Part shown: piece after piece, positions 1 to 9,349 of the stretch
Layout: each line of letters starts with the position of its first letter
How positions within the stretch are numbered: the stretch's first letter is position 1
Source of the DNA: Armatimonadota bacterium
GTDB taxonomy: Bacteria > Armatimonadota > Zipacnadia > Zipacnadales > JABUFB01
Length of the DNA: 64,000 nt
Assembly: GCA_013314775.1 (NCBI GenBank)
Contig: JABUFB010000015.1
Coordinates: forward strand, 62,001 to 126,000
Direction: 5' to 3'
Notes under the pieces: model-generated
Told to the model about the DNA's origin: nothing
The model's input: the letters and a program-made list of their open reading frames with translations, nothing else
Database searches by the model: none
Made by a program: the position numbers and the translations under genes

Positions 1-1049
1 TGGCTGGGGAGTGGCGTGGTGGAGAGCGTACCACGCCGGACGCGATCGAGCTTCAGCGGCTGCTGGCCGAGATGCATCAGTGCGGCGTCACGCACGTATC
101 GATGGAAGTATCCTCACACGCCCTGGACCTTGACAGGGTTGTCAGGTGCAGGTTTGCCGGCGGGATCTTTACCAATCTTACTCAGGATCACCTTGACTAC
201 CACGTAAGTTTGGATGAGTATCTGCAGGCAAAGTTGCGCTTGTTCACGGCCTGCGCCGATGAGTCCGATCCCCGGCATCCGATGGTGGCCGCGATCAACG
301 CGGACGACCCGGCGGGCCGGCAGGTGGCCCAGGCCGCCCGGGCCCGGGTGATTATGTATGGCACCAACGGCGGCAGCGAAGTCCGGGCGCGCAGTATCAG
401 CCTTGGGCCGAACGGGTCCCAGTTTGAGTTGCTGATCGGGCGCAAGGCAGCTGCCGTCGAGCTGAAGATGCCCGGGCATTTCAACGTGTACAATGCGCTG
501 GCGGCAGCCGCATGCGCCTACGGATTGGGCGTCGAAATGGGGGACATCATCGCCGGCCTGGAAGCTTTGGAGGCGGTTCCGGGCAGGTTCGAGCGGGTCT
601 CGGGAGCGCGGGATTACGCGGTCATCGTGGACTACGCCCACACACCGATGGCTCTCGACAATATTCTCAGGGCCGCGCGGAACATCGGTCCAAAGCGCAT
701 CATCTGTGTAATGGGCTGCGGGGGCGACCGCGACAGGGGCAAACGGCCGAAGATGGGCAAGGTGTCCGCGGATCTTGCGGACATCACAATTGTGACCAGC
801 GATAACCCGCGGTCCGAAGACCCACTGGCGATCATCGAGGACATCAAAGGCGGTCTCACCGGTGGGACCTACGAAGTGGTGCCGGATCGCAGGGAAGCTA
901 TCTTCAGGGCGGTTGAGCTTGCCGAACCTGGAGATATAGTGGTTATTGCAGGTAAGGGCCATGAAACTTATCAAGAGTTCGCCGATCACCGTATTGACTT
1001 TGATGACCGGATTGTGGCAAGAGAGGCTATCGAGGCGCGGGAGGCGTAA
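1..1049 (+). CDS. murE: UDP-MurNAc-tripeptide synthetase MurE, 5'-truncated by the window edge
   Basis: The reading frame is open from base 3 and lacks the N-terminal part of the enzyme. MurE adds the third stem residue to UDP-MurNAc-L-Ala-D-Glu in the cytoplasm. Visible family motifs are TTPDAIELQ and SMEVSSHALDLDRV, then TNLTQDHLDYH, DYAHTPMALDNIL, GCGGDRDRGKRPKMG and AGKGHETYQ. The segment DNPRSEDP carries the DNPR signature that in known MurE enzymes selects meso-diaminopimelate over lysine, so a DAP-type peptidoglycan is inferred. It is the first gene of a mur/fts run on the same strand. Identification is secure; only the amino terminus cannot be judged. Confidence 0.97.
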   Translation, partial: AGEWRGGERTTPDAIELQRLLAEMHQCGVTHVSMEVSSHALDLDRVVRCRFAGGIFTNLTQDHLDYHVSLDEYLQAKLRLFTACADESDPRHPMVAAINADDPAGRQVAQAARARVIMYGTNGGSEVRARSISLGPNGSQFELLIGRKAAAVELKMPGHFNVYNALAAAACAYGLGVEMGDIIAGLEALEAVPGRFERVSGARDYAVIVDYAHTPMALDNILRAARNIGPKRIICVMGCGGDRDRGKRPKMGKVSADLADITIVTSDNPRSEDPLAIIEDIKGGLTGGTYEVVPDRREAIFRAVELAEPGDIVVIAGKGHETYQEFADHRIDFDDRIVAREAIEAREA

Positions 1050-1118
1050 AGCTCCGCGGCACCCCGCGGCTCAAGCCGGGATGTGCCGACTGTTCGTAGA
1101 ACGCGTGGGACGAGACCG

Positions 1119-2492
1119 ATGACCCCCCACTCACTCCAGCAGATAGCAGATGCGTGCAAGGGCGTACTGCTTGACGCAGACCCCGAAACCAAAGTCAGGA
1201 ACGTGACCACCGACACCCGCGAGCTCGTCGCGGGTGACCTTTTCGTCGCGCTCGTGGGCGAGAAGCACAACGGCCATGACTACGTGGCCCGTGCGATGGA
1301 GTTGGGCGCGGTGGCCGCAGTGGTGAGTCGCAGCAACGAACTCGCCTCCCCGCGGATCGTGGTGGAGGATACGCTCCGGGCATACGGAGAGATCGGTGGT
1401 CTGGCGCGAAATGACGCGACCGCAACGGTGATCGCCATCACCGGTTCTGCGGGGAAGACTACCACGAAGGACATGACGGGCACCATTGCCCATCTTGCGG
1501 GACCGTCCCTGGTGACGCCAGCCACTGAGAATAATGAGGTGGGCGTCCCAAGGCTTCTGCTCAGACTGACGCCCGAACACCGTTACTGTGTGGCCGAGCT
1601 TGCCATGCGCGGCCCGGGGGAGATCGGGTACCTGGCACGCATTTGCAGGCCTCACATCGGGGTCATCACCAACATTGGCGATGCCCATGTGGGGCGCCTG
1701 GGAAGCCGGGAGGCAATTGCACAGGCGAAGGGTGAACTGCTGGCGGCGCTGCAGCCGGACGGCGTTGCGGTACTCAATGCGGATGACTTTTTCTATGGGC
1801 TATACACCCAACTCGCGCCGTGCAAAGTCTTCTCTTTCGGACTGGGAGATGCGCGGGATTCGGAACTGCATGTCACGGCGACCGATGTGCGCGCGCAGGG
1901 AGTAGAACCGGCGCGGTTTCGGCTGGTGTTGGGAGACGCGTCTTTCCCGGTTGCACTTCGGGTGCCGGGGATACACAATGTGCGCAATGCTCTGGCATCC
2001 GCCGCAGCCGCGCTGGCGGCGGGGATCGAAGCAGGCACGATCGTGGCGGGCCTGGAGGACTACGAGGGGTCGCGGATGAGGTCGCAGGTAGTCAAGGCCC
2101 CGAGTGGACTGACGATCATCAACGACGCCTACAATGCAAGCCCGCTGTCTACGCCGCAGGCGCTGGATATGCTGGGCCAGTGCAGTGGCCGGCGCGTGTT
2201 CGTGTTCGGCGACATGCTAGAGCTGGGTGTGGAATCCGAGGCCGCCCACCGGGAGATCGGCAGGTTGGCGGCAAGACGCGGGGTGGACTGGCTCATCACG
2301 GTTGGACCGGATGCGGCCTTCGCGGCGCAGGAGGCAGACCTGGCGGGCGTGCAAGCGAACACGGTCGAGACCGTGGAGGAAGCACTAGAACTTCTCCGCG
2401 GTGCGTTGGAACCTGGTGACACGGTGTTGGTCAAGGCTTCGCGCGGGATGGCGCTGGAACGCATTGTCGAGGGGCTGCTTGCCGATGTCTGA
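1119..2492 (+). CDS. murF: UDP-MurNAc-pentapeptide synthetase MurF
   Basis: MurF ligates D-Ala-D-Ala to the UDP-MurNAc tripeptide using ATP. The ATP loop ITGSAGKTTTKDM is followed by TENNEVGVP, the domain-linking NAD segment and NDAYNASPLS, all in the family order, and the length of about 457 residues is normal. I chose the ATG at 1119 (MTPHSLQQIADACKG) because alignable sequence begins there; an in-frame GTG at 1083 would add 12 residues without family similarity. The gap after murE is about 70 bases, and the 3' end overlaps mraY by 8 bases, suggesting translational coupling in the murein operon. Confidence 0.96.
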   Translation: MTPHSLQQIADACKGVLLDADPETKVRNVTTDTRELVAGDLFVALVGEKHNGHDYVARAMELGAVAAVVSRSNELASPRIVVEDTLRAYGEIGGLARNDATATVIAITGSAGKTTTKDMTGTIAHLAGPSLVTPATENNEVGVPRLLLRLTPEHRYCVAELAMRGPGEIGYLARICRPHIGVITNIGDAHVGRLGSREAIAQAKGELLAALQPDGVAVLNADDFFYGLYTQLAPCKVFSFGLGDARDSELHVTATDVRAQGVEPARFRLVLGDASFPVALRVPGIHNVRNALASAAAALAAGIEAGTIVAGLEDYEGSRMRSQVVKAPSGLTIINDAYNASPLSTPQALDMLGQCSGRRVFVFGDMLELGVESEAAHREIGRLAARRGVDWLITVGPDAAFAAQEADLAGVQANTVETVEEALELLRGALEPGDTVLVKASRGMALERIVEGLLADV

Positions 2493-3465
2493 TTGGATGC
2501 TGGCTGCGGGAGCCTTCATCCTGGCCGCCGCGTTAAGCTCTTGGGCCACCTTGCTCATGCTGCCGTGGCTGCGGCGGGTGTGCGCCGGACAGCATGTGCG
2601 TGAGGACGTGCCGGACACCCATCTGGAGAAGGCCGGCACCCCCTCCATGGGCGGCATACCGATGCTGCTCGGAACGCTACTGGCGGCTCTCATTTTCCTG
2701 GCCGTGGGCGACTGCCTGACGGTTCAGTTCTGGGCCTGCGCACTGCTTGTGGTGGGTTTTGCACTGGTCGGTCTTGCAGATGACGTCCGGAAACTCGGGA
2801 ATGTGAAATCCAAAGGCATCCTGGCGCGGTACCGTATCCTCGCGGAGATCCTGATCGCCGCCGGGTTCCTGTACTTGCTTCAGATGCGGGGCGAAGCGCC
2901 GGAGAATCCATGGTGGATGGGCAGTGCAACGTGGCCGGTTGGGGTCGCGTTGGCGTTCCGGTTGTTCGTCATCCTGGGGTCCGGCAACGCCCTCAATCTC
3001 ACGGACGGGCTGGACGGGCTGGCCGCAGGGCTTACCGCCATTGCGTCCGTCGCGCTGGGCGCGATGTGCCTTTGGATGGGTTCGCTGGAGCTTGCAGTCT
3101 GGACGATGGCCGTGGGTGGGGGAGCAGCGGGGTTCCTGCTACTCAACTCCAAACCCGCGAGCGTCTGGATGGGTGACGTGGGTAGCCTCGGACTGGGGGC
3201 GGCGCTGTCGTCGACTGCGGTGAGCGCCGGCATCGAGATCTTCTACGCCATCGCCGGGCTGGTCTTCGTGGCCGAGGCCGGGTCGGTGATTCTCCAGGTC
3301 ATCAGCTTCAAATCCACCGGCAAGCGGATCTTCAAGATGTCGCCGCTGCATCATCACTTCGAACTGTGCGGAATGAAGGAGCAGGCGGTCGTGAGCCGAT
3401 TCTGGCTGGCAGGCATTGTCTTCGGGGCGATCGCGGTGGGCGTGTTCGTGTTGGCCAGAGGATGA
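2485..3465 (+). CDS. mraY: phospho-MurNAc-pentapeptide translocase MraY
   Basis: MraY transfers phospho-MurNAc-pentapeptide to undecaprenyl phosphate, making lipid I in the cytoplasmic membrane. The 326-residue product has about ten hydrophobic helices and the family signatures GTPSMGGIPML near the N terminus, ADDVRKL, NLTDGLDGLAAGLT and HHHFELCGMKE near the C terminus. The chosen ATG overlaps the last codons of murF; a longer in-frame extension to 2401 lies wholly inside murF and is rejected. The short gap to murD (3466-3554) holds only degenerate GTGAATAG-like strings. Confidence 0.97.
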   Translation: MSDWMLAAGAFILAAALSSWATLLMLPWLRRVCAGQHVREDVPDTHLEKAGTPSMGGIPMLLGTLLAALIFLAVGDCLTVQFWACALLVVGFALVGLADDVRKLGNVKSKGILARYRILAEILIAAGFLYLLQMRGEAPENPWWMGSATWPVGVALAFRLFVILGSGNALNLTDGLDGLAAGLTAIASVALGAMCLWMGSLELAVWTMAVGGGAAGFLLLNSKPASVWMGDVGSLGLGAALSSTAVSAGIEIFYAIAGLVFVAEAGSVILQVISFKSTGKRIFKMSPLHHHFELCGMKEQAVVSRFWLAGIVFGAIAVGVFVLARG

Positions 3466-3554
3466 GGACCGTAGTGAATAGCGAATAGAGGAAAGACGTC
3501 GCGGGGCGAAGGCAGTGAACGGCGAAACGTGAATACAGGACGGATGCGGACGGC

Positions 3555-4976
3555 ATGAAGTCGGAAGCGCAGCACTGTCTATACACCGGGCCCAGGGATG
3601 TGACCGGGCAGCGGATCGCGGTCCTCGGAATGGCGAGGACAGGCGCGGCCGCAGTGCGGTTTCTTGTGTCTCGGGGCGCCGATGTTTTCGCACTGGACCT
3701 GCGGCCGGAAGCTGACTGGTCCGACGACTCCCGGGCGGCAGGCAGGCTTGCAAAGCGCATCGTCGCGCCGTACGAGTCGATCGACGAACTCCTGCCCCTT
3801 GATGCGCTGGTGATCAGCCCCGGGGTGCCGACAGAGGCGCCCATCGTTCGGGCGGCGCGGGAATCTGGCGCGGAGATCATCGGCGAGGTCGAACTCGCGT
3901 ACCGGTTCTCTCAGGCGCCGATGGTCGCAGTCACCGGGACTTGCGGGAAAGGCACAACAGTGACCAGTCTCGGGGCCATGCTTCATGCCGCCGGGGCGCC
4001 TCACGCGGTGGCCGGGAATATCGGCAGCCCGCTCATCGACTTTGCCGAGGGGTCTGTGTGTCTCGACTGCATCGTGGCGGAGATCAGCAGCTTCCAGCTT
4101 GAGACGACCACCCATTTCCACCCCTGGATCTCGGTCTTGTTGAACATCACCGAGGATCATCTGGAGCGCTACGCAGATTTCCAGGCATACGTGCAGGCCA
4201 AGCGCCTGATCTTCCGCAACCAGACGAGTGAAGATTGGGCGATTCTCTGCGTAGATGACCCACAGGTTCGGGAAATTGCGAGGGATCTGTCCGGGCCGAA
4301 GGTGCTCACGGTCTGCCTGGAGGACCCCACGGCGAATGCGCGGTTGGACGGGGACGCACTGGTGGTTCAGTTGCCGGGTGCAGCGCCGGAGGCCTTGGCG
4401 CACAGGCGCGATATCCAGCTGCCCGGGGAGCATCACCTGATCAACACCCTCGCGGCGGCTCTCGCGGCGCGGATCCTTGGAGTTCCGCCGGACAGGTTCC
4501 CGGAAGCGGTCCGGGGGTATCGCCCTGCACCGCACCTGATGACGCTCGTGGCTGATTACGGCGGCGTGCGGTATATCGATGATTCGAAGGCGACCAATCC
4601 GGCGTCGGCAATCGCGGACCTGCTGTCGATTGATGGACCGGCGATCGTGATCGCAGGGGGCAAGGAGAAGGACACGGACTTCGCCGAATACGGGGCGCTT
4701 CTCGCAAAGAAGGCAAAGCACGTGTTCCTGATGGGTGAGTGCGCGCAGAGGATCATGGATGCGATGGGTGATCCGTCCCGATGCACCGTGGTGACCTCCA
4801 TGGACGAAGCGGTGGCCGGAGCGATTGCGGTGGCCCAGGCTGGGGACACGGTAACGCTGTGTCCGGCGTGTTCCTCGCTGGATATGTTCGCAAGTTACGC
4901 CGCCCGGGGTGACGAATTCGCCCGGGCGGTGAGGGAGCGGGTGGGCCGAGATGGTAAGGGAGGCCGCTCTGCCTAG
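3555..4976 (+). CDS. murD: UDP-MurNAc-L-alanine:D-glutamate ligase MurD
   Basis: MurD adds D-glutamate to UDP-MurNAc-L-Ala. The N-terminal Rossmann-like part reads AVLGMARTGAAAVRFL and contains LVISPGVP. The central ATP loop is VTGTCGKGTTVTSL (usually GTNGKST), and NITEDHLERY, SSFQLETT, YIDDSKATNP and the glycine-rich IAGGKEKDTDF follow. The Cys in place of Asn and the Gly in place of Ser in the loop deviate mildly from the textbook form but leave the GK-T core intact. At 473 residues it is of normal length, and its last 26 bases overlap ftsW. Confidence 0.95.
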   Translation: MKSEAQHCLYTGPRDVTGQRIAVLGMARTGAAAVRFLVSRGADVFALDLRPEADWSDDSRAAGRLAKRIVAPYESIDELLPLDALVISPGVPTEAPIVRAARESGAEIIGEVELAYRFSQAPMVAVTGTCGKGTTVTSLGAMLHAAGAPHAVAGNIGSPLIDFAEGSVCLDCIVAEISSFQLETTTHFHPWISVLLNITEDHLERYADFQAYVQAKRLIFRNQTSEDWAILCVDDPQVREIARDLSGPKVLTVCLEDPTANARLDGDALVVQLPGAAPEALAHRRDIQLPGEHHLINTLAAALAARILGVPPDRFPEAVRGYRPAPHLMTLVADYGGVRYIDDSKATNPASAIADLLSIDGPAIVIAGGKEKDTDFAEYGALLAKKAKHVFLMGECAQRIMDAMGDPSRCTVVTSMDEAVAGAIAVAQAGDTVTLCPACSSLDMFASYAARGDEFARAVRERVGRDGKGGRSA

Positions 4977-6168
4977 GCACAGGACATCGCCACGCGGCGG
5001 GGTGCGGGCGTGGGTTGCGCGGACATTTGTCTTCGGGCCGACGGACAAGACGTACCGGCGCCTTCTGTTGGTGATGGTGCTTCTGGGCCTGGGTGCAGTG
5101 TTGTCTGCCACCTTCCCTTTGGCCGATAAGAGCCTGAACGCCGACGACCAGCATGAGTTCGTCACCAAGCAACTCTCGTTCGGGGGAGTCGGGCTTCTGG
5201 TCATGCTGGGTACGAGTTACCTCGCTCCTGCGGCGCTGGTTGGCATCGCCCGCTGGGCATTTCCGCTGGGCCTGCTGACCATGCTGATGTGCCGGGTCTC
5301 ACCTTGGGCGCACTATGTAGACGGTTGCTGGGGCTGGCTGAAATTCGGGGAAGGGAAGACTGTGCAGCCCAGCGAGATGGTGAAGGTCTTCTACGTGGCA
5401 TTTCTTGCGATGCTCATGGCCTCCGATCGACGCCAGGCGACCGACTGGCCCGCGCAGAAGAGAGTCTGGATTCAGGCGCTGTTAGCGATGGGAGCTATGT
5501 GCGGCACGCTGCTGATCCAGCAGGACCTCGGGATGATCTTTGTTGTGTTCGCCACAACCCTCGCGATCCTCTTCCTGCGGGGAATCCCGTGGTGGCAATT
5601 GGTTGGCCTGGCAATCAGCCTCGGTACGGCGGGAGGTCTCCTGGCCCGGGCACTTTTCCCGGAACGCTGGGAGCGGGTGCTGGTATTCCTGGATCCGTTC
5701 GTCAGATACCGCGAGGGCGGGGAGCATGTGCGGCAGATGCTTGGGACCCTTGCGCGGGGCGGCGTGCAGGGATCGGGGCTGGGGATGTGCCCTGACAAGT
5801 GGGGCGCGCTCCCCACACCTCACACTGACTCGATCTTCTGCGTGGTGGGTGCGGAACTGGGGCTATTCGGCGCGCTCCTGGTTCTGGGACTGGTGTTCAT
5901 GCTCGCAAATCGCAGCCTGAGAATCGGCCTGCGTTCCGGGGACATCACGGCGTGGTACCTTGCATCGGGCATGGGCTTGCTGCTGGCAATTCAGGCGGTG
6001 ATCAATATCGCTGTGGCCACGGCGATGATGCCCTGCACCGGGCTGACGCTGCCCTTCATCAGCGCTGGTGGAAGCAGTCTCGTGGCATCGCTCACCGCGG
6101 CCGGTGTGGTGCTTGCCGTGTCGAGGATGGCCTGCCGTGGCGAAGGACGTGACCCGGATTGCGGGTAG
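4951..6168 (+). CDS. ftsW: FtsW/RodA/SpoVE-family septal glycosyltransferase
   Basis: A polytopic SEDS protein of 405 residues, expected to polymerise lipid II at the division site with a partner class B PBP. It shows about ten membrane helices, the cytoplasmic GEGKTVQPSEMVKVF stretch, the QQDLGMIFVVF helix, and the C-terminal PTPHTDSIFCVVGAELG and PFISAGGSSL motifs that mark this family. Location between murD and murG is the usual place for ftsW rather than rodA. The start at 4951 lies inside murD, and the 3' end overlaps murG by 10 bases. Confidence 0.94.
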   Translation: MVREAALPRHRTSPRGGVRAWVARTFVFGPTDKTYRRLLLVMVLLGLGAVLSATFPLADKSLNADDQHEFVTKQLSFGGVGLLVMLGTSYLAPAALVGIARWAFPLGLLTMLMCRVSPWAHYVDGCWGWLKFGEGKTVQPSEMVKVFYVAFLAMLMASDRRQATDWPAQKRVWIQALLAMGAMCGTLLIQQDLGMIFVVFATTLAILFLRGIPWWQLVGLAISLGTAGGLLARALFPERWERVLVFLDPFVRYREGGEHVRQMLGTLARGGVQGSGLGMCPDKWGALPTPHTDSIFCVVGAELGLFGALLVLGLVFMLANRSLRIGLRSGDITAWYLASGMGLLLAIQAVINIAVATAMMPCTGLTLPFISAGGSSLVASLTAAGVVLAVSRMACRGEGRDPDCG

Positions 6169-7250
6169 CGCTGATGGGCGGCGGGACTGCGGGACACCTG
6201 TTCCCGTCGATTGCCGTTGCACAACGCCTCGTGGATGATATGGGTGCGGAGGTGCTGTTCATCGGGGCGGAGGGGCGGCTCGATGAACGCATTCTGTCCG
6301 AGCAGGCGATGGCCTTCGAGCTCATCCCCGCCCGGCCTTTCCCCTACGGCATTTCACTCGACGCAGCCCGCGCAATATGGGCGCTGCTCCGCAGCATACG
6401 GCGTTGTCGGAAAATCCTGCAGGCCTTCCGGCCCGATGTCGTTTTCGGTTCCGGCGGGTATGTGAGCGTGGCTGGAGTCATCGCGGCCTCGCAGCTTGGT
6501 ATTCCCAGCGTCTGCCACGCGTCGGATGCCCACCCGGACCGGGCGAACCGCTTGCTTGCGCGCTGGGCAACGCGGATCACCACCCACTTCGAGGTCGCTG
6601 CGGCGAGTTTCCCGCCTGACAAGACAACGGTAGTTGGCCAACCCGTGCGCAAAGCTTTCGCCCAGATAACTCGGGAAGACGCCCGGTCTGCGCTTGGAAT
6701 CCCAGGCGACGCATTCGTGCTGCTGGTATCGGGGGGGAGCCAGGGTGCGCGCACGCTCAACGACGCCACGGCCGGCGCTCTTGCGAATATTCTCGAAGAC
6801 CCCGGGACGCACGTGGTGCATTTCACTGGCACCTTGGACAGAGAGGAAGTGCAAGCGCGGACGGCGGGCGTGGTGGGCAGGGAGCGATATCATTGCCACG
6901 AGTTCTGCGAGACTCCCTGGGTGCCGATCGCCGCGGCCGACCTGTGTCTCACGCGCGGTGGGGCCAGCAGTCTGGCGGAGGTCTCGCTGCTGGGCGTGCC
7001 GATGATCATCGTGCCGTACCCTTACGCCGCAGCTCACCAAAGGATGAATGCAGAGCCTTTCGAGAAAGCCGGTGCGGCGCTGGTGATCGAAAACGCGGAC
7101 CTCACTGCAGACCGCCTCGCGCTGGAAGTCGAGCGGCTGCGGTCCGCGCCGAAGATACTGCGCGAAATGTCCGATGCGGCGCGCAGTGTGAGCCGGCCGG
7201 ACGCAGCCGATAGGATCGCGGCGATCATTGCGGAACTGGCGGGAGGATAG
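6159..7250 (+). CDS. murG: UDP-GlcNAc:undecaprenyl-pyrophosphoryl-MurNAc-pentapeptide transferase MurG
   Basis: MurG converts lipid I to lipid II on the inner membrane face. The N-terminal loop GGGTAGHLFPSIAVA, the central SGGSQGARTLND and the C-terminal TRGGASSLAEVSLLGVPMIIVPYPYAAAHQ are diagnostic GT28/GT-B signatures. Length is 363 residues. The start codon is TTG at 6159, which gives the canonical MRVALMGGGTAGH opening; the next ATG would delete the first strand. The murein run ends here: murC, murB, ddl and ftsQ, which often follow, are not in the window. Confidence 0.96.
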   Translation: MRVALMGGGTAGHLFPSIAVAQRLVDDMGAEVLFIGAEGRLDERILSEQAMAFELIPARPFPYGISLDAARAIWALLRSIRRCRKILQAFRPDVVFGSGGYVSVAGVIAASQLGIPSVCHASDAHPDRANRLLARWATRITTHFEVAAASFPPDKTTVVGQPVRKAFAQITREDARSALGIPGDAFVLLVSGGSQGARTLNDATAGALANILEDPGTHVVHFTGTLDREEVQARTAGVVGRERYHCHEFCETPWVPIAAADLCLTRGGASSLAEVSLLGVPMIIVPYPYAAAHQRMNAEPFEKAGAALVIENADLTADRLALEVERLRSAPKILREMSDAARSVSRPDAADRIAAIIAELAGG

Positions 7251-7354
7251 TGCATAGGGAATAGATACGAATAAGGCACGGTGGAACGGCTGAAAGCCGG
7301 GGGCCAAATTGGGGCTCGCCTGGCGTGTTCCGCTCGTGTTCCGAGGGGAATCCG

Positions 7355-8389
7355 GTGACCGCGATGGCTTGGTCGATTTCTGCTTCCGCGCTCATGTTTG
7401 TCATCCTCACCACCTGCATTGCGCAGGGTGCTGGAGGCGAGACAATGCCCGAGCCGCCGCAGTACAAGTGGGAGTGCGTGACACTGAAGGCGGATTTCGC
7501 GGGACGTGACGGCGCCGGAGCGATCACGTTCAACGGGCGCATGTGGTTGCTGGGTGGATGGAATCCAGGAGACAAGGTGCACTTCCCGAACATCTGCAAC
7601 AGCGAAGTGTGGTCCTCGGTGGACGGGAAGACGTGGACCCTCGAGAACCCGCAGGCACCGTGGGAAGGCCGGCACACGGCCGGCTATGTGGTACACAAGG
7701 GCCGGATGTGGGTCGTTGGAGGGGACGCGAACCAGCGGCATTACCAGAACGACGTCTGGTCCAGCGCGGACGGGGTCAACTGGGAGCTGGTAACCGACAA
7801 CGTGCCCTGGGGGAACCGTGTCCTGCATCACACGGTGGCCTTCGACGGGAAGATCTGGGTGATGGGTGGGCAGAATCTCACCCAGTATGTGCCTGCGGAG
7901 GAGGAGATCTTCTACAACGACGTCTGGTGCTCCGAGGATGGCGCCAACTGGACGCGAGTAATTGAGCATGCGCCGTGGAGCCCGCGCGGGATGATCGGGG
8001 GCGGGGCGGTGCTCAACGGGCGTATGTGGCTTCTGGGCGGCGGCACCTATGACACGCCGAAGAGGCCGGAGCGGCTCTTCTACAACGAGGTCTGGAGCAC
8101 CGCTGACGGCGTGAACTGGGAGCTTCACAATGCGAACCCGCCGTGGAAGCCGAGGCAGTACCATGATGTGGCGGTGTTCGACGGGCGGCTCTGGGTGACC
8201 CAGGGCTGGAACCATGGCAACCGCAATGATGTGTGGCATTCGGCGGACGGGGTGAACTGGTACGAGGTGCCCGACACGCCGTGGGCTGTGCGCCACGCGT
8301 CGAGCCTGTTTGTGCATGACAATGCCCTGTGGGTAGTTGCGGGCAACAACATGTTCCCGGACGTGTGGAAGCTGACCCGGGTGGATTAG
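7355..8389 (+). CDS. secreted kelch-repeat (galactose-oxidase-like beta-propeller) protein
   Basis: A 344-residue protein with a hydrophobic N-terminal segment (SASALMFVILTTCIAQG) that reads as a signal peptide. The rest consists of about six kelch-type repeats, each with GRMWLLGG/GRMWVVGG and NDVWSSADGVNWE modules, so a beta-propeller is expected. GTG at 7355 is preferred because a GAGGGG ribosome site sits just upstream; an in-frame ATG at 7364 is an alternative. No catalytic residues of galactose oxidase are recognisable, so a binding or structural role is as likely as enzymatic activity. It is convergent with the next gene. Confidence 0.8.
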   Translation: MTAMAWSISASALMFVILTTCIAQGAGGETMPEPPQYKWECVTLKADFAGRDGAGAITFNGRMWLLGGWNPGDKVHFPNICNSEVWSSVDGKTWTLENPQAPWEGRHTAGYVVHKGRMWVVGGDANQRHYQNDVWSSADGVNWELVTDNVPWGNRVLHHTVAFDGKIWVMGGQNLTQYVPAEEEIFYNDVWCSEDGANWTRVIEHAPWSPRGMIGGGAVLNGRMWLLGGGTYDTPKRPERLFYNEVWSTADGVNWELHNANPPWKPRQYHDVAVFDGRLWVTQGWNHGNRNDVWHSADGVNWYEVPDTPWAVRHASSLFVHDNALWVVAGNNMFPDVWKLTRVD

Positions 8390-8427
8390 GGCCCAGTGAT
8401 CCGAGACAGCACAGTTTCGGGGCCGCC

Positions 8428-9318
8428 TCAGTCAGGCAGCTTCGGCGAATCCGACGGATTGACGGGCAGGGTGGCCCAGAGCGCATCAAGCCCGGCGTCC
8501 GTGACGTACAGCCGACCGCGCAGGCGCACGGTCTGGCCCGGCGGGCAGTCCGGCCACTGTGGGTCGCAGTGCAGGCAGGGGATCCAGCCGTTGCTCATGA
8601 GCGAGACGCCTCGCTCCCACGACAGGGCGATGACCCGCTTGCCGTCGTGGGCAGTGGTTGCGATCACCGGGTAGTCGCCGCGTTCGGGGCAGCAGTACCA
8701 GCACCCCTCGAGCTTCGAGTGCGGGGCCATCCCACCCGTGCCCACTCCCGTGGTGATCCAGGGCCCTCTGTCCGGGTTCATCACCTGGTGGGTCGTGCCC
8801 GCAAGTGCGAGCCACCTTCCCCCCGAATGGATATGCGTCCGCGTCAGGTCTCCTTGCGAAAAAGCAGGGGAAGTGTTCTGCATCAGGCAGAACTGGGTGT
8901 TGATGTCAGTGAGGGGCCTATGTGTCTCGTTGCGCACCCAGAAGTCGAAGTCCACTCGCCCGTCTCCGGGGATGGCCGAGGCACCGAAGCTCACGCCATT
9001 GGGCAACCGCAAGTCATACGAGAGCGCCCCTGTCTGGTCATCGCGCCGCCAGTCAGGGAGGCGTTCGGCGGCCACAACCGGGGGCATGTCGGCGCGCACG
9101 TGGTCGATGAACAGCAATCCGAGGTCGCAGGCGAGGGTTTCGGGTATGCGCAGGGCAAGTCGCCCGGCATCTTCCCAGGGCAGGTGGATCTCCACCGCCT
9201 GGAAGCCCGTTAGTGCCGGATCGCGGGGGTAGGGCGTGAGCGCGGGCACCAGCGGCGCCGCGCTGCCACATGCCGCCCAGAGATACGGAATGGTGAGCAG
9301 CCCGATTGTCGGTCGCAT
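8428..9318 (-). CDS. exported protein of unknown function
   Basis: The 296-residue product begins with a short hydrophobic stretch ending in WAAC, compatible with a lipoprotein signal (Cys about residue 17) or a simple signal peptide. The mature part is rich in beta-strand-like sequence and aromatic residues, and contains a cysteine cluster CWYCCPERGD followed by CLHCDPQWPDCPPG, which may form disulfides outside the cell. I do not recognise the family. It lies downstream of, and in the same direction as, the transporter gene at 9350-10402, with about 30 bases between them, so cotranscription is plausible. Confidence 0.65.
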   Translation of the reverse strand: MRPTIGLLTIPYLWAACGSAAPLVPALTPYPRDPALTGFQAVEIHLPWEDAGRLALRIPETLACDLGLLFIDHVRADMPPVVAAERLPDWRRDDQTGALSYDLRLPNGVSFGASAIPGDGRVDFDFWVRNETHRPLTDINTQFCLMQNTSPAFSQGDLTRTHIHSGGRWLALAGTTHQVMNPDRGPWITTGVGTGGMAPHSKLEGCWYCCPERGDYPVIATTAHDGKRVIALSWERGVSLMSNGWIPCLHCDPQWPDCPPGQTVRLRGRLYVTDAGLDALWATLPVNPSDSPKLPD

Positions 9319-9349
9319 TCCGCACTCCCCTCATTCGGGCGCCCGGCCC

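Noticed and set aside
3579-5204. 541-codon antisense frame over murD/ftsW
   Set aside because: Arg/Pro/His-rich shadow of two certain murein genes; no start context and no family resemblance.
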